From: Biomphalaria glabrata
Lineage: Eukaryota > Mollusca > Gastropoda > Planorbidae
Direction of reading: 5' to 3'
Length of the DNA: 64,000 bases
Assembly (NCBI RefSeq): GCF_947242115.1
Contig: NC_074720.1
Location: forward strand, 45,248,771 to 45,312,770
Under the pieces are notes generated by a model. That model was given only the letters and a program-made list of their open reading frames with translations, ran no database searches and had not been told where the DNA came from. The stretch's first letter is position 1. Each line of letters opens with the position of its first letter. This document shows, one piece after another, positions 45,738 through 56,167 of this stretch. The position numbers and the translations under genes are program-made.

Positions 45738-46107
45738 TGTTAGACACCTTATTTATATAGGTTAGTTATTTTAGTTATTTAGCGACGCACCATAGTAGAC
45801 GCATATTGAACGGGACTAGTGACGTTTGGGATATGTTGGGTTAGAGACCGGAAAATCAGTTAGCGTTAGAACATTCCAGGGTAACGACGTGTTTAGTGAC
45901 AGAGACTTCTACTGTGGCCTTTTATCATAATAAATATATATTAACTTGTTCATCATCGTTGACTACATCTCTTCACCTGTTACAATCGATGTGCCAGTTC
46001 TTGTTTGTGTTGTTGGTCAACTACACGTAATACACCCGAACAATTACACCCAAACGATTGCAGAGTAATTGGTTGACTTCAAGACAGCCTGAACTAGCAA
46101 CATCACA
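45738..46107 (+). repeat. 3' LTR of the Gmr1-like element
   Basis: 370 bp, identical by eye to 37983-38352. CTCTC follows, matching the CTCT before the 5' LTR. Confidence 0.9.
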
Positions 46108-46246
46108 CTCTCAAGACCCAAATAGATTTCTTCCCAACGAATCCAGGATACATTTTTAATTTCCCGGCGTCACAAGTTACAGCTCCAGCCATCTGGATCT
46201 GATCAGATTCATGGAGTTGTTCACCATGTTGATAGTCTATGCAAAC

Positions 46247-47423
46247 TTACGCATTGTATGGATGTCCAGTTGGTCTTCCCCTGTTGCTGGTTTTAAACTC
46301 CTGACTTCTGCTTGAACCCATAGTCTCATTTCGTCTTAAGGGGCTTTTGTTTCTACATTGGACTGCTAAATGACCCGTTTTGAAACACTTAAAACATTTT
46401 CTTTTTTCACCAACACTTCTTTTCTGCAGACGGTCCTGTCTCCATTCTTGTTTAAATCGACTTCTGTTATCATTAGTCTTTGCAGCAAATTGTCTTCTCT
46501 GGATGTGCAGTAATATAGTGCTGACACAACTTGACTGCTGTTGGCACATCTTTCGGTTTCCTTTCATGTAGAAAAGCCACTAACTGAGGATTGCAAAATG
46601 TGAGGATCTTGTCTCTGATGAAAAGATCAATGAGACCTTCGAATGTCTTTTTAGTATTAGACAATTCTACCCAACGCATTAAGTATCTTCTAATGTCCTC
46701 AACAAATTCATGAAATGGCTGGTTTCTCTCTGGTTTAGCTTTATGGAACTTCTCTCTATACCCATCATCTGTCAAGTTGTATCTTTTCATTAATACTTCT
46801 TTCACCTTGTCATATTCCTCTAAATCTTTCTTAGAAAAGTTGATACAAGCTTGCAGTGCCTTTCCCTGTGACAATGTGTATAGATGACTTCCCCACTGAG
46901 TTTTAGGTCTTTCTGTAGCTTGAGCATGTACTTCAAATCTCGCCAAATATGCATCCATTTGATCCACGTTCTCATTAAAAGGTGGCAACTTTGGCTTCCA
47001 TACAGGTTTTATATGCTCTTTAAGTTCTCCTTTCGTCTCCCTAAGCTCCAACTCTCTGACTCTCAATCTGTGTATTTCTACCTCAGCTTCTTTCTCTTTA
47101 GCTCTCTCCACCGCCTCTCTTTCTTTAGCTCTTTCTTCTCTCTCTTTAACACGTTCTTCACGCTCTCTGTCTTCTCTTTCTTTTTCTTTCTTTTCCAGCT
47201 TGACTTCTCTTTCTTTCACCCACTCCTGTAGAGCTGTCCCACACAATCTCATCTCTTTTCCAGCAGCTATTAACTGTGTTAATCTCTCTGACATTTTGTT
47301 TATATCTCGAGTATACAATATACACAACACAAATAGTTTTATCACTGTGTTTGACCTGGTTTCGTCTCGGCTGATTGACTTAGTTTTTTTTCCCGCCATT
47401 GCACATGAGCGCACACTCTTCAC
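46247..47423 (-). mobile_element. gag region of the older gypsy element (fossil)
   Basis: Minus-strand gag-like sequence. It has a long charged coiled coil (KEKEREDREREERVKER-type), a capsid region with PPFNENVDQMDAYLARFE and RNQPFHEFVEDIRRYL, and further on a C-x2-C-x4-H-x4-C zinc knuckle (CFKCFKTGHLAVQC). This order (coiled coil, capsid, knuckle) is typical of the Mag/C-type gypsy group. It is a fossil with at least one break. Confidence 0.75.
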
Positions 47424-47531
47424 GACTTCACAGCCTTCTTTGTCCTTGACCTTTTAACAATGGCGAACCGCAGTTCTGCCTAATGTCTTCCAAGACTAAG
47501 TCAAGACACTAGATAAACGAGCCTCCAAATA

Positions 47532-47702
47532 TGTCACAGATTCCTTATTATATTTATAATAATAACTCTATAGAATCTACCTTAGTTCTCAATACGTCTA
47601 GCTGTCCCTGGTTCAATTCTAGTTAACGAAATAAAACAATGAAACCACTAGATCAAACACATAAACTAGATTATACATACATACACACATTCATCCGTGA
47701 CA
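47532..47702 (-). repeat. LTR of the older gypsy element (right copy)
   Basis: Counterpart of 36401-36656, with several base differences (for example CTCAATACGTCTAGCTG against CTCGATACGTCTAGGTG). On the minus strand this is the 5' LTR. The primer-site-like TTTGGAGGCTCG lies immediately inside, and GTTTG lies outside. Confidence 0.8.
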
Positions 47703-47930
47703 GTTTGCATGGGTCTACCAGACTTTCTCTTCCTCTCTGGGTTCCAGTCCAGTCTTGCAATGTTGTCTACTGTTCTTCCCAGTGTGTGCCCAATGCATCC
47801 CCATGTGCATCATTTGATTTCTTGTTCTATCTCTGTTTACTTTTTTGTTTCCCATAGGCTGTAGTTTGATATTTTGGCTCAATGAATAAGGTTTATACTG
47901 TAATAATTTCAGTATTCTTCTCAAAAGATT
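47703..47930 (-). mobile_element. LINE 3' fragment, right piece
   Basis: Continuation of the LINE fragment at 36300-36400 beyond the older LTR element. The minus strand reads ARTGLEPREEEKVW-like residues, resembling the end of LINE reverse transcriptase proteins. It is broken and short. Confidence 0.5.
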
Positions 47931-47934
47931 GGCT

Positions 47935-48120
47935 GATTGTTAAAGGGCTTGGTTTCTGAATCTAAGGGTCTTGGGTTCAAAGACTGGGATGGAATTTCTA
48001 GAATGACCCCTAGCCCTAATACGTACCTGACATTTGTTGTTGAAAGTAAAGGTGGCAGGTCATTGTGCTTTGCACATGACACTCTTGCTAGACAATGTTG
48101 ACAGAAAGTGTTATGTGTAC
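47935..48120 (+). mobile_element. SINE (family B)
   Basis: The head TTGTTAAAGGGCTTGGTTTC and B-box-like TTGGGTTCAAAGAC are followed by a body with ACGTACCTGACA and CACATGACACTC. It is diverged from the 12545 copy. Confidence 0.6.
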
Positions 48121-48179
48121 TCCTCAAAAGTTTTATATGAAATAATTTGTTTTTTAAACAAAGCTAGACATTAAATTTC

Positions 48180-48620
48180 AGTTGTGATTGATTTCAGCCC
48201 ACCGACACAAGGGACATACTTTTAGACTTAGATCCTCCCCCTCTGGCACATTGGGTAGCAAGCTGTCTCCAAAAAGATCTGTCATTGGCAGAAGCCTCTT
48301 CCCTCATACTTATAGAAATATAAAAATATGCTGACTTCTAGAAAAGAGAAAAATGGAAAGACAAACTAAACTTTGTCAATGTATTTAAAAAAAAACAATG
48401 TTGAACCAGCTAATAGTTTATGATGAGAAATGTCATCAGCCAGCCACCTTGGCATCAGTACCAAGATTGACTGCTATCCAAAAAACTGCCAAACCAAATG
48501 TTAGGCACTATCATCTTTGTCTTGTAGATGGCATTCAAAGAGGATGCAGTTTAAAGTTTCATAAGGGTAGCTGACAAGACATTAATGGGGAAGTGGGGAC
48601 TCAAGATATGGATACCATCA
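48180..48620 (-). mobile_element. Probable LINE fragment, minus strand
   Basis: GGCATTCAAAGAGGATGCAG at about 48532 parallels GGCATTCAAAGAGGATATGG at about 13247, in the 3' region of the I-group-like LINE. The rest is diverged and no frame survives. Confidence 0.4.
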
Positions 48621-50100
48621 TTTATATTTATTTAACTTCTGCATTATACTTTTTATATTTTGCATTTTAAAATGTAATTTTTATTTTTATTTTATCATTA
48701 TTTTTTTTTAGATCAAAGGAATGTACATGCTGCTGATATAGAACAAGTATCTGACTGCTTCCAGATCAGTGTTCTTAGTTCCGCTAATGATCTACTATTG
48801 CACGATAAATAAGCAAAGTCCTGAAAAGCCTGCAGAATCTGGGAGCACACTTTAGTTAATAAGCATGGTGTCATATGGCCTGCACAATGATCAACAGTTA
48901 GCAGTAATGACATACTTCAATGAACCAGTCCTACTTACGCCAAGATGACAATGTCTTTTTTAGTACTGTATTGTATATTATTTTACACCTTAATTGGTCA
49001 CTGTAAAAAAAAAAACTAAGTAAAATATTTTTAAAGGTATAGCGAGTATAATTTATTTTTTTAGAATCCAATGTAGATAGTTTGTTTTTTAGGTGTTATT
49101 ATTAATAGTAGTAATAGTGTTATGAAATAAAAACTAAAGAATTATGTTAAGACATATTTTATATGGAAGCTCTTTAATAGCATTCAACAAATTACATAAT
49201 CTACTAGTAGCAAATAATGGCCTACCATTATCTCTAATATAAAAAACAAAAATGATAAAAAATACCTTTTAATATTAATAGCATTGTAACTAACTAAAAA
49301 GCAATTAAACTATTATTGAAAACACAACAACAGTATTGACCATCACTGTATCCATAATAACAGTAATGGTCGGTTGTACTTTTTGTTATGGCTGCTCTCG
49401 TGCTATGATATTTTGAAGTGATACCCAGATGTAGTGCCATCCGGACACAATGTGTGATTGTTATCCTGGTCAGAGCTCATTGAATATTAGGAGCATTTTT
49501 GGCACATAGCTTACAAATATTTTTTTTTCAATTTCGACCCTTACAATGTGTGATGCACACAGGTTCTTGTTGAAACAATGCGGTCATGGAGATTATTGTA
49601 GTCAACTGCATTGAGTTTATCATAGTGTGCATCTTCAAAATCGACACTAGCGGCTGGGAAAAAGGTGGCACTGGATAGATCCACATGGAGAGAGAGCATA
49701 AAGGAAGGGTCTCCGATTGCAGATGCCATACACAACAGCAGCAGGAAGAAAGGTGACAATGCAATGGTGGCTGGTGATTACATGTGACCACAGCTGTGTA
49801 TCAATTGGCCTCATTAGCCACACAAGAAGTTGCAAAGGGAAAATATCTTTTCTCGAGAGGTAAAATGCCACAGACATGAAATCTTCAGGCAGCATCTAGA
49901 TCTAATTGATGTTGTCAGCATTAGAATATATGTAGTAAATTTAAAGGCTGTTATGGTTATTTTTCTTTCAGCAGCACTTGCAGGTAGTATTATTGGAGTT
50001 TCAGAAGTTGTTGATCTAGTTGTATTCAAAACAGGGCTGCAATCAAGAAAAAGAAATACAAAATGTTAATAAAAGAAATAATTCATTTGTCTTAAAGTAA
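48620..50100. other. No gene supported
   Basis: Overlapping frames on the minus strand at 49528-50029 look attractive, with one resembling a signal peptide. None has an ATG in the right place, and they overlap each other in three frames. A second possibility is decayed exon sequence. I see no repeat here. Confidence 0.35.
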
Positions 50101-50130
50101 ACATCTAAATATAATGTTCTTTACAAATCT

Positions 50131-50625
50131 ATTGTTTATGTGTGAAGAGTGTTGAAATTTTTACAAGTCTATAGATTGCATCTTAAGAATCATGTAATAA
50201 TAATCAGATTAGAAAAGTCTAGATTTAGAATTAATAAATAGAGATATAGAATCTAGATCTAGCAAGACCAGCAAGTGAAATGTAGGATACTAAACAAAAA
50301 AAGTTCAAGTCAGTTTTTAGTCAGTACAACATGGGTCATACTCTAGAAAATAGATCTAAGCCTAGATTCGACTAAATACCTAATCTAGGCAAAAGACAGA
50401 GAGGAATGGAGAAAGACGTTCGACGAATCTTTCATGGTGCCCCAACGGTCCATTAGACTAAGTGTAGTTCTTTAAAAACAATTGTTTATGCGTTAAGATA
50501 GTTGAAATTTGTTTACAAGTCTATAGATTGCATTTTAAGAATCATTTATTATAATAATAATCAAATTAGAAAAGTCTAGATTTAGAATTAATAAATAGAG
50601 ATATAGAATCTAGATATAGCAAGTA
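50131..50625. repeat. Direct repeat of about 140 bp enclosing a LINE tail
   Basis: Units at 50131-50274 and 50484-50622 share ACAAGTCTATAGATTGCAT and AAAGTCTAGATTTAGAATTA. Between them lies a + strand LINE 3' tail (50390-50465) with GTGCCCCAACGGTCCATTAG. The unit itself is rich in TCTAGA words. Confidence 0.65.
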
Positions 50626-50999
50626 AAAATGTATGATAGTAAACAAAAAAGCGAAGCAGCGAATAGGAAAACAAAATGTCACGAAATTTAGGAGGGACTG
50701 AACAAAAACAGTAAAAAAAAAAAAAAAAAACTTAGCGTACCAGCTGTAAAGGACCTCACAACTCGGCCAAAATTAAAACTGGCCAGTTCAGGTGTGTGGT
50801 CATTACTCGATGCACTTGTAACTAAAAGTGTTTATTCTACTTTGGCCGGCCACTTCGCAAAATGCCGGGGAATCCCTGGCCAATACCCAATTTGCGGATT
50901 CAAGTCTGTTAGGTATTTCTGTAACGATAATTTTCAGCTTGCTGCTTTTTCAAGAAAATGCCCTGCCCCCGTCATCTGTGTGTGTGTGTTTTACTGCAG

Positions 51000-51071
51000 T
51001 TTCATTGTTAGTGTTATTCCTCGGCTCGTGCGAAGCAGAACGTTGTGACACCGGACATTTTGGTGCTAAAT
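51000..51071 (+). CDS. Possible signal-peptide/EGF-type exon
   Basis: Between a TTTACTGCAG acceptor and an AAAT|GTATTT donor (phase 1 both sides), the frame reads SLLVLFLGSCEAERCDTGHFGAK with a split cysteine codon. This gives a hydrophobic secretion-signal end, then a CxxGxFGxxC motif common at the start of EGF-like repeats in molluscan secreted or receptor proteins. No ATG exon or following EGF exon is recognised, and a LINE fragment starts within 100 bp. It is either a decayed exon or chance. Confidence 0.3.
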
Positions 51072-51159
51072 GTATTTGAATCATTATACATTTTCATTTA
51101 TTATGTCTTTTAAAAAATGATCCTTTTCAATGTTTTGTATGTTTTTGGACGCCTCCAAG

Positions 51160-51665
51160 CGAGAGTGTGGCGGAAATGGAATAAATCGCCCTGGCTGCCT
51201 ACAAAGATCAGTGTCTATCAAGAACTTCGAAGAAGTGGTTCTCCCAACTCTTCTATAAAGATCGGAGAAATGGGTACTATACAGAAAGCAGATACTTCTT
51301 GAACGCTTTTCCCAATGACTTCTGCGCTCCTCCAGGAACATACGCTGGCAAGAGCAGTATTGTTCTTGTGAATGCGGTATGGACATGATAGAGGTATTGC
51401 TTATAATAGTTTGACAGCGACGCTGGGCAGGGCACGTATATCGTACGGGGGACGACCGTATGCCAAAGGCAATCTTTTGGTAAGACGAAAGATGGTTGGA
51501 GTCTTTGGAGCAATTATACAGCCATGCTTCACCCCATTCTTTACAGAGAAATAAGCTGATATGTCACCATTGTATCTGATTTGATTCTTTTGAGACTCAT
51601 GCTGTTGGTTCAAAATAGTAACTTGGAAGGCATCCGATCCAAGATAGTATCCTACACACGGCATC
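51160..51665. mobile_element. Two LINE fragments in opposite orientation
   Basis: The + strand 51160-51483 reads as a LINE C-terminal region (TKISVYQ..., then RRWAGHVYRTGDDRMPKAIF). Directly adjoining, the minus strand 51665-51484 reads an upstream RT part (LNQQHESQKNQIRYNG, NGVKHGCIIAP). The two belong to similar elements but face each other, so the locus is rearranged. Confidence 0.6.
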
Positions 51666-51669
51666 GCGT

Positions 51670-52740
51670 ACTCACTGTGCCAGATGTTTTGGTAGTTGAT
51701 TCTAGTAGCAGTAGTTTTTGGTAGTAGATTCTATATTTATAGTAAATTTACAATAAAGTATAAAGGTCATTCATGCAAGAGATACCAAACATTGTATTGA
51801 CCGGGTTTCTTAATGTGTTAGTTTGATTTTTACATGAATTGTTTCAGACACGGAAAAAAAAGTTTGACCTATTTTTAGTGAAAGTAGACGTGTTATCATT
51901 GCAGTTCATGCGCGCACATATTTCTTTTCGATCATTTACTTTTTGTATAGAAATATGCTTCAGTGAAGTTCAGATATTGGAATAATTAGATTCTTCAACA
52001 GATTGGATTATTATAATCATACGGGTATTACAGGCAAAGTTTGGATTATTTATTACGCAAAGGTAAGATTCTTTTTCTTAGAAGAAAAAAGAAATGACAT
52101 GAACATCCAACTTCATGAAAAGATCTATTAAAAAATGTTGGCCTAAGTCCATATAAAAAAGACAACTTACAAATAATGAAAAAATAATAATACTGTATAA
52201 ATGTCTCCGTCTCTCTTTCTATGTATAGGCCTATATAAAGCAATAAATATATTGTTGTAAACCTGGTGGTGACACAGATGGAGGTAGTGCTGTGTATTTT
52301 TAGCCTACCCAAATCGCCACTGTCCAGCGCAGGAAGAGCGGTCAACTGTGACCAGTGACAGTACTCGCCAGTTCGGCAACGACCTATGTGTAAATATTAC
52401 GCACGCAAGTCACGGCGAAAGTGATCAACTGGAGTGGTCAAGAAGGTTCGAGTAGGCCAGTAGAGACACTATATAAGAGCGAGTGTGTTAGAAAGACTAA
52501 TTATTACTTTTCTTGTATTTTAACGTAGATCTATATTATTAATTTATTAGTAGTTAAAAGTTAGGCAATCAATCACTGAGTACCGGCACCTATTTTTTTT
52601 TTATAAAAAAAAAGCCGTGATTCCTTCATTGTGAAATGCTTATTGTTCTATTATAGTACATTATTGACACGAGACATGAATTCGACAATTATTTGCATTA
52701 CAAAGAGAGCAAAAGATTCTGACGATGGCATTGATTCTTA
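51670..52740. other. No gene seen
   Basis: No exon or repeat is recognised. At 52250-52500 there is a locally GC-richer stretch ending in a TATA-like CACTATATAAGAGCG. It could be a promoter or an old solo LTR, but no partner sequence is in the window. Confidence 0.35.
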
Positions 52741-52744
52741 CTTA

Positions 52745-53085
52745 TAAATTACTGACGTCACTTCAAAAAAAAAAAGATGATGATTACATCTTACGCGTGT
52801 CAATCTAGTCATGCATGTTATCCTATGACTTAAATTCTGCCAAGTCATTGGTTTTCCTGACTCAAATAACCCATTCAATGCTCTAATAGCACAAGGAAAG
52901 CACTTACTTTTAAGTCTTCTATCCTAAAGGTTTCTAAATTTAGTGATTTTACAAAAGGTGTCTAATCAAATAAGAATATTCGTTTGCTATGAATCTCGCT
53001 GCTCTATTTTGTGTCTGTTACAGTTTGCTCACTTTCTTTGAGTTGGGGGTTCCAAACAGATGCATATATTCTACTATTCGCATAC
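52745..53085 (-). mobile_element. CR1/L2-like LINE 3' end, minus strand (longest copy)
   Basis: The minus strand reads WNPQLKESEQTVTDT, then RFxANEYS-like, then the tail with KTNDLAEFK-like residues. Shares TCAATCTAGTCATGCATGTT and TCTGCCAAGTCATTGGTTTT with other copies. Several indels. Confidence 0.6.
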
Positions 53086-53089
53086 TATG

Positions 53090-55620
53090 AATAACAGCAC
53101 AATAAACCACTTTTTTTAAAGCAAAACAAATCAAAGTCGATTAAAACTATTTTGTCATCTCAAAAAATTGAGAAACTATTTTAAGCTTACTTTATGTATC
53201 ATCATTTGTAACTGTAAGTGTTCTTACATAGCTTATATCAATTCAGCCTATCTTAATGTTTTCTTGAGTTGATTGCTGAAACCTAACCCTTCCTGCCATA
53301 AATAGGCTTACTGCCTGTGGAAGTGTATTTTCAATGTACATTGACAATCATTGAGCGAAGGCTTAAGCTAAGCCAGAAACATAAAAATAGTGATATTTCT
53401 CAAATACAACATGCAGCCCTGATTGATAAACTGACAGTAGTCCAATTAGCTACTTTATATATATTTTACTGCTTCGATGCTATGTGTACTTTAACTGCAG
53501 CAATTTGAATGTTTCGTGTTTGCAATAGCTAGTGTGTTGTAATTTTTTGTTTTATCAGAGCATTCGGGTAATCAACCCTAGGGAAAAAAAATGTAACACT
53601 TTCATTCACATCCCCCCTCTCTCTGCCCTAGACTGAACACTAAAAGTTGGACAGTAAACCATTAATGTGTTGGATTGGTCAGATAGACCTAGCTTGTATA
53701 GTCGATGTCTCGATACGTCGACTAGTTGCTATATATGATGAAAAGACTGCCTTGTATTTTTCCTTGTGCGTAATACTAATAGCGTTGAGTTGTCTAGCGA
53801 TCAAATAACACATCTGTCAATGAAAAATCTAGATCTGGGTGTAATAAAACGGTTGCCTGACCTAGAACACTACGCGGAGAGAGATGGTGACCAAGAAATG
53901 TATGGACAGTGAAAAATCACGGGCCTCAGCTCTGGAAGAAAAGCGTGCCATACGAAAAATGTCCAGCTCATCTAGATAGACCAATAAAGCGAAATAGGCC
54001 ACCTGTTAATGCGTAAAATGTGGACTAGAGTGTCTCTCCACAATAGGGCTCTACAGTTATATACACGAAAAAGTGTTCTGCGAGATTAACCTTAGTCGTT
54101 GTACGACTGAATGAGGCCAACACTTTTACACAGGTCAAATGTGTCTTACCCCGCCCTATTTTTGAAAAATGGATCTAGCGTGCACCAGTTACGTGTGTGT
54201 AGGATTTTTGTAAATTTCAGATCTACTTGTGACTATTCTAATATAAGCTATTAATAATACCGCTCTAATATCGACTATAAGATAATTATTTATTATTAAA
54301 CTGTATAATTATAACTGATTTAAAAAATAAAATACGCATTAAAAAAAAAACTTTGCGTCCCGAAAAAAAGACCACGCATTTCCCCTTTGTTAGCACCTCC
54401 TACCAGCACAGTTGACTACACAGTGGGACGGAGTAAAAAGTTGCCGTATTCCGCGTTAAAACGGCGCCTTCGACATACACGGAGGTCACGGTTAAAATGC
54501 ACAGAACACCTTGTGATGTTTTTGCTAAATCGGAAGGCGTGTTTCACAGACTAACCAATCAAATCTTCCTAGGCTTTCAAGTTAGGCAGACTCTAGAAGC
54601 ACGTGTAGTTGTTAATGTCTATTATTTGCGGCCAAAATTTTAGGTGATCATATTCAAATCATCATTGCTCATTACTTCAAATCACTACACCTTACAGTAG
54701 ATTATAATTATATCTAGATACAATAGAGGCACATTCCTAGACCAAATTTCTACAAATGCTCCAGCTTCCCTAGTGATATTAGAGCATGGAATGGGTTGCA
54801 GAATAAATGCATGACGCATAGAGGTTTAAAAAAGACTAATCGTTTTTATCGCTATAACAATAGGTCTCGTTTTTTTATATGTTAATAAATTAATAATGAA
54901 TCTAGTATCTATTTTATAATCAATATAATAGTAATTATATCCAAATACTATAGTTCTCTCTTTTTAAATTAGTTTAAAAGAAAGGGGGAGATATAGAATG
55001 TAGATATGGTATTTTAAAATTTCTTTGGGTGAGGGGAAGATACTATCAAGTAACAAATCTCAAGGCTCAATCCAATCACAGCCATCAGACCAACACACAT
55101 TAGAGAAAGTTCATTAATAGCACAACACACAGGTGTATACCAGGCCATCTACACAGCCCCAAAACATTGCTCTAGTTTTATTGACAACAATGATGAGAGA
55201 AAAGGGGGAGGAGCCAATTATTGATCGGTCAAGCCGTTAATTAGGTCACACACTAAGCATGCTAGTACGTTGATGCTTTTTGTATGTGTGTGCAACAGAC
55301 ACTGAGCGTGCTCTAAGATACGTTGTTTTTTTTTGGTCAACTAGGTGGCTTGGAGAAGGCGGAATTTATCTAGAATCTAGATGTATAGGTAACACAGTTC
55401 ACAAGCTATCATAGCTTTTTAGCCCCTTCCCCGGAAAAAATATTCAGTACTGACTTTGGGGCCTTTTTCTTTTGTCAGACTGTGTTATATATAGACTATA
55501 GAGATAATAGACTACATAGATTAAAGATACTTAGAGTAAGTTAGATCAGCGCATGTTTTGTTTTTAGGTCAACCAGGTAAATTGATGTGTCCTCGAATGC
55601 CTAGGGGAGGGCGGGATTAT
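53090..55620. other. No gene seen
   Basis: A long stretch without a convincing frame. A CR1/L2-like tail fragment in + orientation lies at 54755-54830 (GAGCATGGAATGGGTTGCAG). Two loosely similar segments near 55330-55380 and 55560-55625 share TTTTxGGTCAACxAGGT and a GGCGGxATTxATCTAGA end. Confidence 0.4.
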
Positions 55621-55940
55621 CTAGATCTATATACTTAATATAGACTATAATCTATACGTAGATCTAGATTATATAGATCTAGATCTCATTCTATAGTAGC
55701 CTTTACTATCATGCTATGATTTAAACGTATTTTAAAAAATCCTTTTCTTTTTCTTAGAAACAGGTTAGACTAGGCCTACTCACTGTTAGACCTAGATGGT
55801 AGACCCAGATTCTAGATCTATATAGACTAGACTGACTAGACAGTCTAATATTCTTATAATATAAGATCGATCTAATTATCTGATCTAGCTAGACTAGAAT
55901 TGACTAGATCTGATCTGAATGGATTGTCAGGAAAAAAAAA
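55620..55940. repeat. AGATCT/TCTAGA-rich tract
   Basis: The same word composition as at 24.55 and 25.6 kb, with several AGATCTAGAT runs. No gene. Confidence 0.6.
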
Positions 55941-56167
55941 AGGATTTAGTCGGCTTAGTGGCTTATACTGTAACTTTAGTTTGTTCTTTGTCTTAGTGAA
56001 GTAATACTAATAGTAAGGTACTAAGGTGTTCTTGTTTTAGTGTTAGTGTTATGGGTTGGTTGTAGTAGTAGAATATTGTAGATCTAGACTAGTTTATTGT
56101 AGTGTGTTTGTGTCTAGTAGATCTAGTATCTAGGTCTAGTATAGATTGTAGTGATTTAGTTAGATTT

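Larger units (their letters stand above)
37983..46107 (+). mobile_element. Young Ty3/gypsy LTR retrotransposon with integrase before reverse transcriptase (Gmr1-like)
   Basis: The 8.1-kb + strand element looks whole. Two 370-bp LTRs (TGTTAGACACC...CATCACA) appear identical by eye. The short duplication CTCT lies outside both ends, and the insertion sits in the protease region of the older minus-strand element. A primer site starting TGGCGACCCCGAA follows the 5' LTR, and a polypurine tract AAGGGGGGGAGGAA precedes the 3' LTR. A long 2.3-kb leader separates the LTR from one 1499-codon gag-pol frame. The domain order is gag, protease, integrase, reverse transcriptase, RNase H, as described for the Gmr1 group, whereas most Ty3/gypsy elements have integrase last. 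It is very young by LTR identity. Confidence 0.9.
36401..47702 (-). mobile_element. Older Ty3/gypsy LTR retrotransposon, broken, interrupted by a younger one
   Basis: A minus-strand fossil element. Matching terminal repeats lie at 36401-36656 and 47532-47702 (start TGTCACAGATTCC, end TGACA), with a 5-bp duplication GTTTG outside (36396-36400 and 47703-47707). Inside the right LTR, on the minus strand, comes a primer-site-like TTTGGAGGCTCG, then gag (47423-46247), then protease-like remains on both sides of the younger element, then an RNase H-like remnant near 37470-37210 and a 23-bp repeat array. Most of pol is not recognisable. The LTRs differ from each other, so it is distinctly older than its guest. 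It is broken in several ways. Confidence 0.8.

Noticed and set aside
49541-49895. Minus-strand frames resembling a small secreted protein (SPFFLLLLCMASAIG start)
   Set aside because: The apparent start is TTG, not ATG. A stop lies a few codons upstream without an ATG between, and two other frames overlap the same stretch equally openly.
52250-52520. Possible solo LTR or gene promoter with CACTATATAAGAG
   Set aside because: No matching partner, target duplication or following exon could be found, so it is only mentioned.
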